DNA of 64,000 nt from Plantago major (GCA_026545765.1 JAIFAC010000206.1:43501-107500); one strand, 5' to 3'. Shown: positions 34,619-47,306, numbered from the stretch's first letter. Translations and numbers: made by a program. Notes: generated from the sequence alone by a model not told the origin.

Positions 34619-34745
34619 GGATGACAATTAGCCCAACCCGGCCCGGTCAACGGGTTTTAGCCCGGCCCGTAGTCAACCATGGGCCGGGCTTGGACATAAT
34701 TCTAGGCCCGGGCCCATCCCTCAAGCCCATGGGCCCGGCCCGTAG

Positions 34746-34815
<70 letters not shown>

Positions 34816-34828
34816 ACACACACACACA
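34619..34828. repeat. GC-rich interspersed repeat ending in (TA)n(CA)n
   Basis: AGGGATGACAATTAGCCC followed by several CCCGGCCC / GGGCCGGG blocks (34636-34745), then TA repeats (34748-34812) and CA repeats (34814-34828). The GC-rich part resembles a common plant repeat with GGGCCGGG motifs; its class is unknown to me. Confidence 0.6.
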
Positions 34829-37380
34829 ATTAGTTAAATAGAGATCTGACATCCGTGTAATGTTTATATAAATTTACACTTCATATTAGGTAATAAATGT
34901 ATACTATTTACACTAAAAGTACGTTGTTTTCATCTGAACATGCATAATGTTTGCAGCTATAATTATAATATTTGTCGTTTTTTTAGATCATTCTATTAGA
35001 CAGTCTTCCATTTTATTGACTCTATAATGATGAAGTACTTAATGGAGAAATGTAAAACATCGTAGAATTTTCATGACATGTAAGGTTGTTGGACCAACGA
35101 AGGTTAGCTGACAATCTGTAATCTTAAGAAGGACGCTCCCCAGACATTCTATTTTTTCCATATAAATAGATTCGTTCAAGAACAACTCCAAAAGATGTTG
35201 ATTGTAAATGAGAAGATGGGTTACGTAAAAATACGAAAATGAATTCGTATTCACATACTCGTGAAAGCATGTGCCGGACTATTGTATATACTCCAAAGTA
35301 TTGGAGGATTAGTTGGATTTAACAATGGTTTCTGAACTTTTTTATCACAATTTGTATGGATGTGACAAAACATTTCACTGTATCATATAATGAGAATTGC
35401 TACTTTTGCTGTTAAACTTGTGCATTATGTATTACTATTAAGACATGAGATATAGGTCTTTGTTTAGTATATTTATATGTCCATATTGCTCCAAGAACAA
35501 TCATACAATACATTTTATTTTGAAAAAGGAAACTCCGGGCAGACCCCGTGTTCCATGGACTCGAACTGAGGCACAATTCGGGCCAGTCTGCAACCTTGGG
35601 CGAACTGAGCCTCTAAAAAAATATCAAGACTGGTAAGCCTCTAAGCTTAGGTCCGGCTGACCAATACCATCCATGGTCACACATAAATTCTAGGTTATAA
35701 AAGCTACATGATGACGTTAATTATAATATAACTTACACTAGTCTAATGTGGCATTTCCTATTGTAAAGGAAAATCAGGCCTTTTTAGACTTTCTTTTTAA
35801 TACTTAAATCAACAATTTAATTCAATTACACATTACTGATTACATAGCGTCGTGATACATAAACAACAATCACATCAACTTATTGTAATTGCATTAATTG
35901 AATATATAAATCTAATTACTCTCTTAATTTTTTTAAAAAAAGTTTTCCACTTTCACTTTGACCAGTCAATCAATCGCAATCATTGCTCACCACTAATTAC
36001 TCTCAAAAGATAATAATAAAAATTTAACAAATTATATAACAAAAATATACACTAGTAATATTCGTAATATAATTTTATTAGGTTTTAAAATATTAATCTT
36101 TAATAAAAAATTATGGTCAAAATTGATTATGGTTGACCGGAGAATAGTAAATTAGAAAGCTTTAAAAAATGGAGGTAGTATTATTGTAAATGAAAAAAAA
36201 AAAGTGAAGGTAAAAGATAAGAAACTGAAATTAAAAGTGCCAAGTCATGGAAAAAAGAATATTTTTTTTTGTTGATTTAATCAGGAAAAAATGAGAGTAT
36301 TTCACTAACTTATTTTTAAAAGCTAAAATTGAAGTTATTTTAATATTTTAAAGTGGAGAAAATTTGAATAACAAGTTCACCGGCGGATAATACACACTTA
36401 AATTATGCATATTTAGCATTAGTGTCGATGGATATTGCACCAACTTTATAAGATTCGTAAAGGGTGTTCTGCATTAACAACTTTGTATTTTCTGCATCAA
36501 TTTGGAGTAATAAAACATAAAATGATCATCATGGGTAACATATAATGGGTTTCCTCTCTACTACATTATGCACACGGTGGACAAAACCCATATAATGCTA
36601 GTGCACTTCACTGGGTCAACAATTTGAAAATTATTATGCATTTAATCTGGTAAAATCGTGTGCCACATTTAAAAAGCTGATTCAAGACATTAATTTGGTA
36701 GCTAGCTACTTACCCATTTCGAGTTTTCGACTATGGGTTAAAAGGGTGAAATGAAAAACAATCAATTATGGGTGACTGGAACAGTGTAAGTGCTGACAAT
36801 AGTTCTCGTGCATGCCAAAGTGTGTATCTTTTCAGTTTCAGATATCGTCAGCACATGATACGATTTGATTTCATATCAGACTTTGAGTATTCACAGGCCT
36901 GTTGCGTGTATTCCCGGTTTTACCATAGGTCCATAGCGCCCTCTAAAGTCTTAGACCAACGGTGTACCCCTCTACAAATTTATTTTTGGAAAATTCGACC
37001 CAGTCTTACCCCGATGGTCTAACAAACCTTTATTTTCTTTCCTAATTTATTTCAATATAATATTTCATTTCATTTTTTATCTTTAAACTTTACTTTTAAT
37101 GAATCCAGTCAAGCTTACATAATCGCCACATCCTCCAATAACTTGCACATCGAATCTCCAAAAGTTAACTCAAACCTCGATCATCCAAAGAACCAATCAC
37201 AAACTCCATCTCGCCTCTACTACAGTTTTATAGGTCGATATTGAGGAAATAGGGTAACAAGGGCAGAACGGTAATTTAAACGGGTCGAAAAATAGGCTGG
37301 AATAAAAAGATACAAAACATGTCACCAGGAAGGTTCAAAACTTTGACCTCTTGCATGATATTAATGAAGTATATATTAAT
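34829..37380. other. Intergenic DNA
   Basis: AT-rich, no gene supported. Contains the MITE at 35917-36180 and a GC-richer stretch at 35530-35660 that I cannot classify. Confidence 0.5.
35917..36180. mobile_element. Old Stowaway-like MITE
   Basis: Imperfect inverted ends: TACTCTCTTAATTTTTTTAA at the left, and at the right the complement of TACTACCTCCATTTTTTAAA (36161-36180). Subterminal TTTGACCAGTCAA and GGTTGACC match in inverted orientation. Confidence 0.5.
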
Positions 37381-37381
37381 T

Positions 37382-37446
37382 TATAATAAAACTCATATAC
37401 TTCATTAACTATGTGTAAGTTAATGACGTATGTGAGTTTTATTATA
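37382..37446. repeat. Long hairpin (28-bp stem, 9-base loop)
   Basis: 37382-37409 and 37419-37446 are complementary at 26 of 28 positions around the loop TATGTGTAA. No terminal repeats or target duplication of a MITE were found around it. Confidence 0.8.
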
Positions 37447-38435
37447 AATAAAATTTTCACAAAGGTCTCTCAGTATTAAAATGAAATCTGCCATCATAAT
37501 ATACAATTTAGATTATTCCACAATAATTCTTTATATATTAAAAAAGAAGGAAAACAAAAACATTTCACCATGCATATATTATCATGAAACAAATTTGACA
37601 AGTTCAAGGATTATTTCGTGTCTATTGAAATAATGATTGAGTTTTTCCTGAAACGGAAAATAATGATTGAGTTTAATAGGAATATTTGATAATAATAGGT
37701 AAATATTAAAAAATAAATAAAAAGTGCCCATAAAGAAAGAAAAAAAGTATTCTAGGCCGAGACACTAATTTTTTAAAATTACTTAACTTATGACGAATAA
37801 AGGATCATGCCAGTTTAGGTGAGCAAGATTGGTATAGTCCGATCAGTTTATACTTGATTTATCAACCGTACAATTAGAAACTCCGATACAAACATTGGCC
37901 AAAAGAACTTATAAAGCTTGATTGTAACAAGTCTACTAAAAACAATCAAAAGTTTATGACCTAAAAAAGTAAAATTTCGATACTAAGTATAACAACAACT
38001 ATCCGTTTGCAATATTAAACCTACCTATGTACAAATCATTTATACAAACGATTTGCACTTTGATCATACATTTTCGTTTACCATCAAACATTGGTAGAAA
38101 ATTATATACAATAAGATATTAAATTTCACATCAAATGTGTATAAATGATAAATAATTTCCTATTATACATTCAAAGGCATATATTTTTCTGTAATGTTTA
38201 CTAACAAGACTCAGGGACACTATCAAGGTCATCTCGACCTATATTTTACTACACTGGTATTCGTTAGATTACTTTTAAGCGGGTCGGATCTATCCAACTC
38301 GAATTCAATTCGGTTCGAAATAATGATGTTTATGTCTGAATCTAGCATATACTCAAATCCGTTCCATAGCTTTGTAATAAGATTCGGCCACCACATTTCA
38401 TGATTAAGTTAATAAAGCTATATTTTCTTGGGGAG
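37447..38435. other. Intergenic DNA
   Basis: AT-rich; nothing recognised. Confidence 0.5.
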
Positions 38436-39020
38436 TGGTGTGAGGTTTGGTGGTAGCATGTGATACTATGTTTGTAAAATAATAATTTTTGTGTGTGTGG
38501 TGCAGTGATCACATACCACCACGAGGTGGTTGTTGGAAGCAGGAGGAGATCATGAGATACTCTCTTTTTGGGAACTCTCTTCGATCTTCTCTCTACTTTC
38601 TTGACCCATAACGGACAGTGGTGTTTGGGGGGGGGGGGGGGTATGGCAGATAATCTCTTGACGGAAAACTCTCTTCGATCTTCTCTCCACATCTCGATCC
38701 ATGGCAATGATGATGCGTGGGGGTGTTGGTAAAAAACCGTAGCATGGGCAATTAGGTTTTAGAATAATAATTTTTTTGTGTGTGTTGTGGGCGACCACAT
38801 ACCTGATGACAATTGTTGGGAAGCGGAAGTTAGAAGATACTCTTTAGGCGGGGAATTTCTCTTCGGTCTTCTCTCTATTTTCTTGATCTTCGTATGTAAC
38901 GGGCCGGGTGGGGTAAAAAAACAATGGTAACATTTGAAAATATGTTTGTAGAATAATAACTTTTATGTGCGTGGCGGGGGTGGGATGACCACTTACCATC
39001 CCGGGGATGTTGGGAACCAC
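38436..39020. repeat. Imperfect tandem repeat with poly(G) blocks
   Basis: Three diverged copies of a module with AGAATAATAATTTTTGTGTG, ACCACATACC, GTTGTTGGAAGC and CTCTTCGATCTTCTCTC, starting near 38468, 38755 and 38942. The first contains a run of 15 G (38627-38641). The C-rich minus strand yields only spurious frames. Confidence 0.7.
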
Positions 39021-39486
39021 CCCTATATATTGATTGTGTTGTATACTTTGATTATTTTTTTCGCGTTTGAAGGATGTTATATTTTTAAAAACATGTATTT
39101 GTTACTAATTAATAGGTCAAGTATGGTAGGACCTGATATGAAAACGTATCCGTCATGGTGAGTCGTAATTTATAGTTAATTAACATAAGAAAATTAAATG
39201 TTATAGTATTGGATGAAGAATGACTATTCAATGATCCACGACCAACGTTGTTTAAACGTAAATTTGACTATGTTATTTTTTCAATTAATTTATTTGTCTC
39301 ACTTTTTTATTTATTATTAAAAGTAAATTATACCGTGGCATACATGAGTTAATTCAAATATATATATAAAGTGGGAGGCTATTTGAATTCAACCTCAATA
39401 AAATATATTTAAATTCAACTATATTTGCTAATTTTAGTAAAGACATGAGTACTATTTTCACTAATTCATGTATTAATTACTACAAG

Positions 39487-39491
39487 AAAAA
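39487..39491. repeat. Possible target duplication AAAAA of the solo LTR, left copy
   Basis: AAAAA before TGTAGCG, matched by AAAAA at 56492-56496 after GTTACA. Low complexity makes this weaker evidence than the other duplications in the window. Confidence 0.6.
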
Positions 39492-39844
39492 TGTAGCGTC
39501 CTGATTTTAAAAAAATACGAACTATGGAAAATATGACTCGCGTTAGTCATGAGCTTATAAATTTGACGAACTTGACTTTTGAAAACATCCTTAAACTTGA
39601 CATGGAAATTCTTGATTTTAATTCGTGAACTAGTAAAATAATACAGCGGAACTTAAAAATCGTAAAAGTTTAGATACAAGGTTCTAAATACATGAAACTA
39701 AAAATTGTAAAGACGCTCTTAATTAGTAGTGATCACTGCTCCGGCAACGCTCCACTCCAATAGCTCGGCTTCATACCTAAGCTTGATATTTTAGAAATGG
39801 GTCAGCCATAACCACTGGCTGAGCAAATTCCATGCACGTGCCAT

Positions 39845-40215
39845 CACTACAAGAAAGCAGGGAAAAAACGATGGAAATCCGTCGCCCCTATAGCGACGAA
39901 TCGCTAAGGTAATCCGTCGCTACTCGTAGCGACGGATAAAAGTTATCCGTCGCTATTGTATTGACTTTTAATTTTTGTTTTTTTAAAAAAATTCAAACAT
40001 TTACGACGGATAGATTATCCGTCTCTACAGAGCGACGGATAAAATTATCCGTCGCTATTGTATTGACTTTTAATTAAAATTTAATTTAAAAATAAAAAAT
40101 AGCTATTTCTTTTAAAAGCTTCATACCTATTTTTTTTTTTAAATTGCGACCGACGGATAATCTATCCGTCGGTCCTAGCGACGGATCGCTATCCGTCTTA
40201 GCGACGGATAGCGAT
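39845..40215. repeat. CACTA-1 left terminal and subterminal repeats
   Basis: Several copies of GCGACGGATA and its complement TATCCGTCGC, often paired as short palindromes around 2-6 bases. In En/Spm such motifs bind TNPA (family knowledge). Confidence 0.85.
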
Positions 40216-41128
40216 CAAATCGCCCCAAAATAATGAAATCGGTGACCCCATTTCCACCATTTTTACGATTCTTCTTCTTCCTTTTAGTTCCAATTTGATT
40301 TCTTCACTTTCCGGCCAAAACTCCACCATTCTGGCCAATCTTGGTGTCAATTCGAAGCTCGTGGGACAAGGAGCTTGGGTGGTCGATCAATTTCATCCTA
40401 TTGGGCTATTTTTACCACAATTTGAAGCTATTAGGCTAAACCCTAACTATTTTAAATTTGGGATTTTTGATAATTTGGATGAATTGTATGTTTGTAAACA
40501 ATTATGGTAGCTAGTATATGTTATATGAAGTAGTGGGTTAAGCTTGGGGTTGCCAATTGATTGATTTTGTTGTGAAATTGATTTAGTATTTGATATTTGA
40601 TTGATTAAGCTTGATTTTCATGTTTGATGTTTTTGTATATGTATTACGATTAGTGTTTTGAAACCCTAATTTTTTGACAAATTTGGGAATCTTGTTAATT
40701 TCGACTAGTTTAATGTTAAGTATATATATCAAATTAGTATTACTAGTTAATTAGTATAATGTTAAGATTTAGTAAATTAACTTTGAGATTGCTATCACTT
40801 AGATTGTTAATTAGTATAATGTTAAGTAGTTTTGATTTGATAAATTCGTATATGTACTAGATAACGAGGATTTAGTTAAGTGTTTTAAGACCATTTGTTG
40901 ATTATATTAACGTGTAATTTATAATTTATAACTCGTAGTAGTAAGTGGTTGAAATGGTTAAAATACATGGAAAATTTTATAACATATCGAACACTTAATA
41001 ATTAATCATGAAATTATAAGGAACGTATAATAATTAACAATTAATCTCTGATCGGCAAAATTGGAATCGATCTAATAAATTAAATACGATCTAATCAATT
41101 GGAACACAATCGAATTCTGAAAGTATCT
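40216..41128 (+). other. Leader region of the CACTA-1 transposase gene
   Basis: No coding frame; probable transcribed leader and intron. CACTA-2 has the parallel region at 47590-48480 (both share AAACCCTAATTTTTTG and a similar AT-rich continuation). Confidence 0.5.
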
Positions 41129-41129
41129 A

Positions 41130-41620
41130 ATGAATTCCGACCGTTCATGAATGTACGATCGTACGGCGGTAAATGGCAGAGTTTGTAGGAGTTTTGTAAA
41201 AGGGGTTAAAGGTTTCATCGCGTTTGCCATGGGAAGTCCGGCTTGTGCAAACGGGGGGTTGATAAAGTGTCCTTGCACATTGAAAACCTGCAGAAACAAG
41301 CAATTTATGACTGCTACAGCGGTATTCGAGCACTTGAGACGTAATGGATTCATACCTGAGTATCATGTATGGATTCATCATGGTGAGGAAGCACCGTCCA
41401 TGGCATACCTCTAATGGAGGGAGAGGCGGGGTTTGGGGCCGCCTATTGAGTACGTTTTTGGTTGTCGGAACATGTGCATGGTGTATTGGGAGGAGGATGT
41501 AGATCTGTTGGAATGCAAATTCTGTGGTAGGGAGCGTCACAAGTGGTGAGGAGGGGGCTGCAAGAGATTGATGAGTTTTATCCGTTTTATCTTTAGGCTT
41601 GTATAACTAGTAATTATTAG
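41130..41620 (+). pseudogene. Truncated duplicate of the CACTA-1 transposase 5' exon
   Basis: ATG 41130 would start MNSDRS, but the next codon is TGA where the family has Trp (DRSWMY). The rest reads as the transposase-associated N-terminal domain: LIKCPCTLKTCRNKQF and HVWIHHGEEAP. It then jumps to the segment CMVYWEEDVDLLECKFCG (about 41475-41530), which in the full gene lies much further downstream. This is a second, internally deleted copy of the 5' part about 690 bases before the main one at 41822. Confidence 0.75.
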
Positions 41621-41821
41621 ATGATATATGAAACCAAACATTATGGTAAAATTGAAGCTAATGTAACTTACATTATGTAATGACGTAACAATTGATTGAA
41701 TCTAATATAACTTATATTATGTAGTAATTGATTGAATTATTGTGAAATTGATTTATTATTGTAATTGATAGACCTCGATCTAATGAATTCAAATGTGTCA
41801 GGTTTATTAAGTAACTATTCA

Positions 41822-44800
41822 ATGAATACCGATCGTTCATGGATGTATTATGCATTCTAAATGGCGAGTTCAATGAGTTTTTGAAAGGGAATTGAAGGTT
41901 TCATTGCATTTGCAATCTCAAATCCGGCTTGTGTAAATGACGGGTTGATAAAGTGCCCTTGTACAATGAAAAAGTGTAGAAACAAGCAATACGTGACTCC
42001 TACAGCGGTAGTCCAGCACTTGAGGAAAAATAGATTCCTGCCTGCGTATCAGATATGGAATCATCATGGTGAGGAAGCGACGCGTCAATACATATGACCA
42101 ATACAGACAGCGTGGAAGGAAGAGAAAAAATGAACAAGTCGGAAAACAAAGTACATCTGAAGGCGATGCTATTCGAGCTCGAATCGAACAAATGGTGTAT
42201 GATCTTTGCGGCGAGTTCATGGACACAACTAACCTTTGAAACCGAGGGGAGGTGGAGGAACCACCGAATCCGAGGATCGATATTCTTTGACTTATTAGAA
42301 TCATCGAGGAAGCGGTTTATCCGGGTGTAAGTTCACTGAGTTGTCTTTGTTGGCTCGGCTAATAAGTTGTAAGGCTAATGGCGACAATAAAACGAGCTTC
42401 AATGAATGGGTTGGCGTAATGTCGGCCCTTTGTCTGAAAACCTAGTTCCCACCGACTTTTACCAAGCGAAGAAAAGATCACGGGGTTTGGGGTTGTCCGT
42501 GGTAACCATAGGCATTGTCCAAAATGTGCATGATCTATTGGGAGGAGGATGCGGATCTAATACAATGCAAGTTCTGCGGTGAGAGCAGTACAAGCGTTAC
42601 AAGGAGAGTACAAAGCAGCGGAAGAAAAATCTCCCACATAAGAAAATGTGGTACTTCCCTCTAGCACCTCGTTTGAAGAGATTGTATGCTTCAAGTGCTT
42701 ACGGATAAAATGCGGTGGCACAAGGGCGAGTAATCTCGATAATGCGAAGATGGTAGAATGGACCATCCAGAGACTCACCCGCATGGAAATCGTTTGACAA
42801 GACATATCCGAGTTTGCGGCCGAATCTAGAAATGTCTGATTGAGACTTTATGCGGATGGTTTCAACCCGTTTGGAAGTAATGAAAATACTCTTGTTGGCG
42901 ATTATGCTCACACCTACCCCTCGGTGAGTGCATGAAGGAGCCATTCATGTTTATTGCGTTGGTGCACAGGCGAAAGATCTGGGTGACTTTGGATGTTTTC
43001 TTGCAACCCCTAATCAAGGAGTGATCGAGTTGTGGACGGATGGTATCCGCATATGATGTGTCGACCAAAAGAACTTCACCTTGAGAGCAACTCTTCTTTG
43101 GGTGTGGTGACTTTCCTGCGTACTCCATGCTATACGGAAAGAAAGCTGAGGAAATATGCATGTCCACATTGCTTGGAGGATCTTGATGCATTTAGGCGAA
43201 GGGTAGTGGAAAATTTTGTTGGTTTGATTGTCATCGTGAGGTTGCTAGAAAGTGACCATTAGTTCGGGAAGAACAAGGATCAATTCTTGAAAAATAAAGT
43301 CGTAAACAAAAAGCCTCGACAAGACTTCTTGGTGCACAAATTCTTGCGGAGATTGATAGGTTGGGTCTTATGAAGGTGGTGAACTTGGGTGGATGAAGCA
43401 TAACGAGAAAATTGGTAAAATTGTGGTTGGAGGAAGAGAAGCATCTTACGGGACTTGCCTTATTGGGCGATCTTCTTATCCGTCACAACTTAGATTTCAT
43501 GCACATTGAGAAGAGCGTGTTGAGAACTTATTCAATACACTTTGCAATATTGAGGGAAAAACAAAGGACAATCTGAAGTCTAGAGCCGAGTTGGATCGTG
43601 GTGTAAAAGGCTGAGTTGACAAACAAGGATGAGAAAGGTAAGTGGCGGCGTGCTACACAATTGACAATGCATCTAGGTCAATTTTGTTTGATTGGGTGAG
43701 GGCATTGAGTTTCCCAGATAATTACGCCTCAAATTTAGAGAAGTGTGTGGATTTGAAGAAGACAAAGGTTTTTGGGATGAAGAGCCACGACTGTATGTGT
43801 TCATGGAGAGGCTTATCCCGATAGCATTTCGAGAGCTGCTACCTAAACATGTATGGTTGCTATCAAGAGTTGAGCTTATTTTTCAAAAATTTAGGCACAA
43901 GGGTGGTTCATGACAAAGTGTTGGAAAATCTTGAAAAGAACATACCATTGATTCTATGCAAGCTCGAGCGTATCTTTCCACCGAGCTAGTTTGATTCTAT
44001 GGAGCACTTGCCGGTTCACCTTCCACATGAAGCGAGACTTGCTGGACCGGTTCAGTATCGATGGATGTACCCATTCGAGAGGTACTTGGGGAAATTGGAG
44101 AAGTATGTGAACAACAAAGGTAAACCTGAAGGATCGATTGCCAATGCCTACATTCGAGAGGAAACTGCAACCTTCTGCTCTTATTACTTTGATGAGCACG
44201 TCCCTACGAAGACATCAAGGTCGGCTCGAAACGCAGACACATTCGAAGTTCAAGCGGATGATGCGTTGTCCCTATCTGTCTTTAGGGTATCAGGGAGACC
44301 TCTTGGTGGAGCTAAGAAAGAATATCTTACGGGGAAGGAGTTGAAAACAACTCAATATTATGTCCTCACGAATTGTGCTGAGGTTGACAAGTATATGCTG
44401 CTATTTGCGAGGTGAGCAACACTTTCTTTAAATTTTAATATAGCTACATAAGTCTCTACTTCAATTATAGACTTATCATCGAATCAATGTTTGCAGTGAT
44501 TTCAAAAAGCGTTGTTTGGAAGAAAATCCTCAGATGACAAAGGATACACTAGAGGAACTACTTGACTAAAAAATGGAATCAAAATTTCCAGATTGGTTCA
44601 AAGAGTATGTCTGGAATCCTATTAACAACGTCACATGCCTATACTTAAAGGCTCTCGCATGACGACCATCCAAAAAGGTCTACACATTCCCAGGTTATAT
44701 AGTCAATGGCCTTAGGTTCCACACGACTGAATGTAACACGGCCATGGCGACAAGAAACTCCGGGGTGTGTGTTAAGGGTGCAGATTATGGAGACGCTGCT

Positions 44801-45258
44801 TTGTTTGATTTCCACGGGAAGCTGAAACGAATAGTGAAGATTGAATATCTCGGCTTGCCATTGAAAAGAACCTTCTTGTTTGATGTTGAGTGGTATGATC
44901 CTAATCCGGAGAGTGCGAGGAAGAGCGAAGTATGAAATGGTTGATGTGAACGAAAAAGAGTGCGAACCAAGTATGAACCATTTATTTTGGCGACTCAAAG
45001 CGACAAGTGGTGTTTCTTGAATATCCAAGCGAAAAAAGATAAGCGGAATGGTTAGTTGCGATACCTATTAGTGCGTGCTCGCTCGAAAGTGGAGTACATT
45101 GAGAAAGGCGACTCGATTACCAACTCGTACCAACAAGAGGATGTCGATAAACAAGCGAAAATCCCATAGAAGCGGATGATGAGTTGTTTGATGCGCACGA
45201 GGACCAATATGTAGACTTAGAGGAATGCGATAACGGTATATGTGTGTATTATAACTAG
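41822..45258 (+). pseudogene. TNP2-type (En/Spm) transposase of CACTA-1
   Basis: ATG at 41822 (MNTDRSWMY). Domain order: transposase-associated zinc domain (41822-42080, KCPCTMKKCRNKQY); TNP2 core (about 42830-43380, with readable pieces DGFNPFGS, CMKEPFMFIALV, CPHCLED); DUF4218 (43999-44240, LPVHLPHEARLAGPVQYRWM); DUF4216 (44740-45040, NSGVCVKGAD, LFDFHGKLKRIVKIEY); stop 45256-45258. Family knowledge: DDE-type nuclear transposase that cuts CACTA ends with a 3-bp staggered target. Many frameshifts relative to CACTA-2 are single-base losses at CAG/CTG, so true inactivity is not proven. Confidence 0.85.
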
Positions 45259-45949
45259 TTAGTAGTTGATAACACTTGAGTATTTCTGTTCTGCATGAAA
45301 AATGGTTACATGTGTTATTTATAATTTGTTCTGTATTATAACTCATACTAACACATTTTATTGTATTTGTTACATATTTTTGCAGATGCCATGACGGAGA
45401 CCACTTTTTCTCCCCCCCTCCACGGCCGGCTTGATGGTCTTTGGGTGAGACGAGGCGAGGTGAGGGCTCTGATAGTCGAGGCGTGGTCTCGAGTTCTGAG
45501 ACCCCACCACCATCATAGCGGGGCTCTACCAGTTAGCCGGACCTGAGGCTGGAGGAGGAGGACGAGTGTCCCTACCTCGAGTGGGATGCACAGAATCCCA
45601 ACGTTACGTGGGACGGGTTGCCTGTGATTTTTCCTCTTGGTCCTGCCAAGTAAGTATTATACATTCTTCTTAAATATGTAGACCATAACTTATGATAGTT
45701 GATAAGTATAAATTGTTGTACTAAAGTAATAAATATTTGTTTCTTGTATCTTATACATTGACAACAGTTTATGACCTCGGGAGGTCCACAACAAACTAGG
45801 TGACATCTTTCGGAGCAGGGGAGAGCCACCGGGGCAGGGTGGTGAGTGTTGGTCTCACATCTCGGACCGCATGAGGACCGAGTACTTTGATGAGCTGCGG
45901 GTAAGTTAAAATATGACATTCCTTTATTTGTTATTATAATCGTTTTAAT

Positions 45950-46120
45950 ATGAGTTGTATGTTAGCCACTGTATGTGAGTGGTATGTTAGCCACTTTATT
46001 TGGGTGATATGTTAGTCACCATTGTGTTAGTAAAATTTAGGACAATGTGAGTGGTATGTTAGCCACTATATGTGAGTGGAATGTTAGCCACTTTGTTTGG
46101 GTGATATGTTAGTCACCATA
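45950..46120 (+). repeat. Hairpin array in the CACTA-1 second-gene intron
   Basis: Six short dyads of two kinds: AGTGG-TATGTTAG-CCACT and GGTGA-TATGTTAG-TCACC. The 8-base loop is nearly constant while both stem arms change together. Confidence 0.8.
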
Positions 46121-46122
46121 TA

Positions 46123-46308
46123 TGTTATGTTGTTGTATCTTATTAAATTGATGTAACATGGTGACGTTATATATATTGACTTTGGATGTTGTATGAAATT
46201 GGGAATGTCAACATATCTGTTATGTTGTTGTATCTTATTAAATTGATGTAACATGGTGACGTTATATATATTGACTTTAGATGTTGTATGAAATTGGGAA
46301 TGTAGAAG
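46123..46308 (+). repeat. 95-bp tandem duplication in CACTA-1
   Basis: TGTTATGTTGTTGTATCTTA begins at 46123 and again at 46218; the following 80 bases are nearly identical (one G/A change in GACTTTGG/AGATG). Confidence 0.85.
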
Positions 46309-47306
46309 GAGTACTTCATTCCCAGCATATTCATCCCCCAGATCTGGCGTGTTTACGAGAATGTGGGATCTAAACTGTACAGGGATATGGTCCATACTTG
46401 GAAAGCCATTCGGGATCGGAATGGCCCAATGCCTCCACAGGTTGATGCAGAGGAGTGGGCCCTTTGGGATGCCTACTGGTCTCGAACTGATGTCGAGAAT
46501 AATGCCTACATCAACAAGCGAACTGGCGTCTCGATCGATCGGCAGGAAGGGCCGTTCACCACCTTGGGAGGCGATCTACTCTCACTGATTATTACCAATC
46601 GGTAAGTATATATATGTTTTTTTTTCAATCTAGCATTACGTGTATGTATTGTGTCTCTGCTCTATTACTTGTGAGATGATAAATTGTTGACTATATATAT
46701 TGTTCAGATGTCATGGGGGGAGGTGAAATCCAAGTATGACATCTTCAAGAAGGTCAAGCATAAGGGCGGGGTATGGACTGACTTTCGGGCCGAGTCTATT
46801 GCGGTATGTTTATGCTGCTTAAAGTTCATATTTGTACACTATTACAAGTTATTTTTGAAAAACAATAACTGATCATGATATCTGCCATTTACGATTTGAT
46901 TTGAGGTTGATGCTTTCGAGTGGCGAGGGAGGAAGAGACGGGTGATGTGCTGTCAACTGAACAAGTTGACAACATCTTATTAGAGGTCAACAAACCGGAC
47001 ATCAAAGGACAAATATATGGACTTGGGAGCCTCGGTTTGAGCTTGGCTAGTCCGGGGTGCTCCTCATCATCATCCAGCAGTCTAGATGTCCGGTTTTCAC
47101 ACAGGCCCAGGTCTCGGATATGGTGCAGTTGCATGTCGCAGAACATGTTGCACGACTAACTTCGAAGATGGAAGCGTGACGAAGAACAAAGGAGGAGATG
47201 GGCGGCGCAAGAGAACGAAGGGAGAAACGGCGCCTTGATTCTGAATGGAAGCTTTCATGTCGATTATTGACCCACCCCCGTCTGGTAGCTAGTTATGTAT
47301 ATGTAC

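Larger units (their letters stand above)
45386..47292 (+). pseudogene. TNPA-like second gene of CACTA-1, multi-exon
   Basis: Exon pieces separated by GT...AG introns: 45386-45650, about 45770-45901, 46305-46602 (VDAEEWALWDAYWSRTDVEN), 46708-46804 (SWGEVKSKYDIFKKVKHKGG) and about 46915-47292 (ends MSIIDPPPSGS, stop 47290-47292). The central part resembles the plant Ptta/En/Spm Transposase_24 family. In En/Spm the second protein binds subterminal repeats. The intron at 45902-46304 holds the hairpin array. CACTA-2 carries the same gene at 52081-53990. Exon limits are approximate. Confidence 0.65.

Noticed and set aside
34621-34833. Frame over the GC-rich repeat
   Set aside because: The translated sequence ends in Tyr-Ile from the microsatellite; no homology is suggested.
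40295-40510. Plus-strand frame in the CACTA-1 leader
   Set aside because: The parallel region in CACTA-2 does not keep the frame, and it lies in the presumed untranslated leader.
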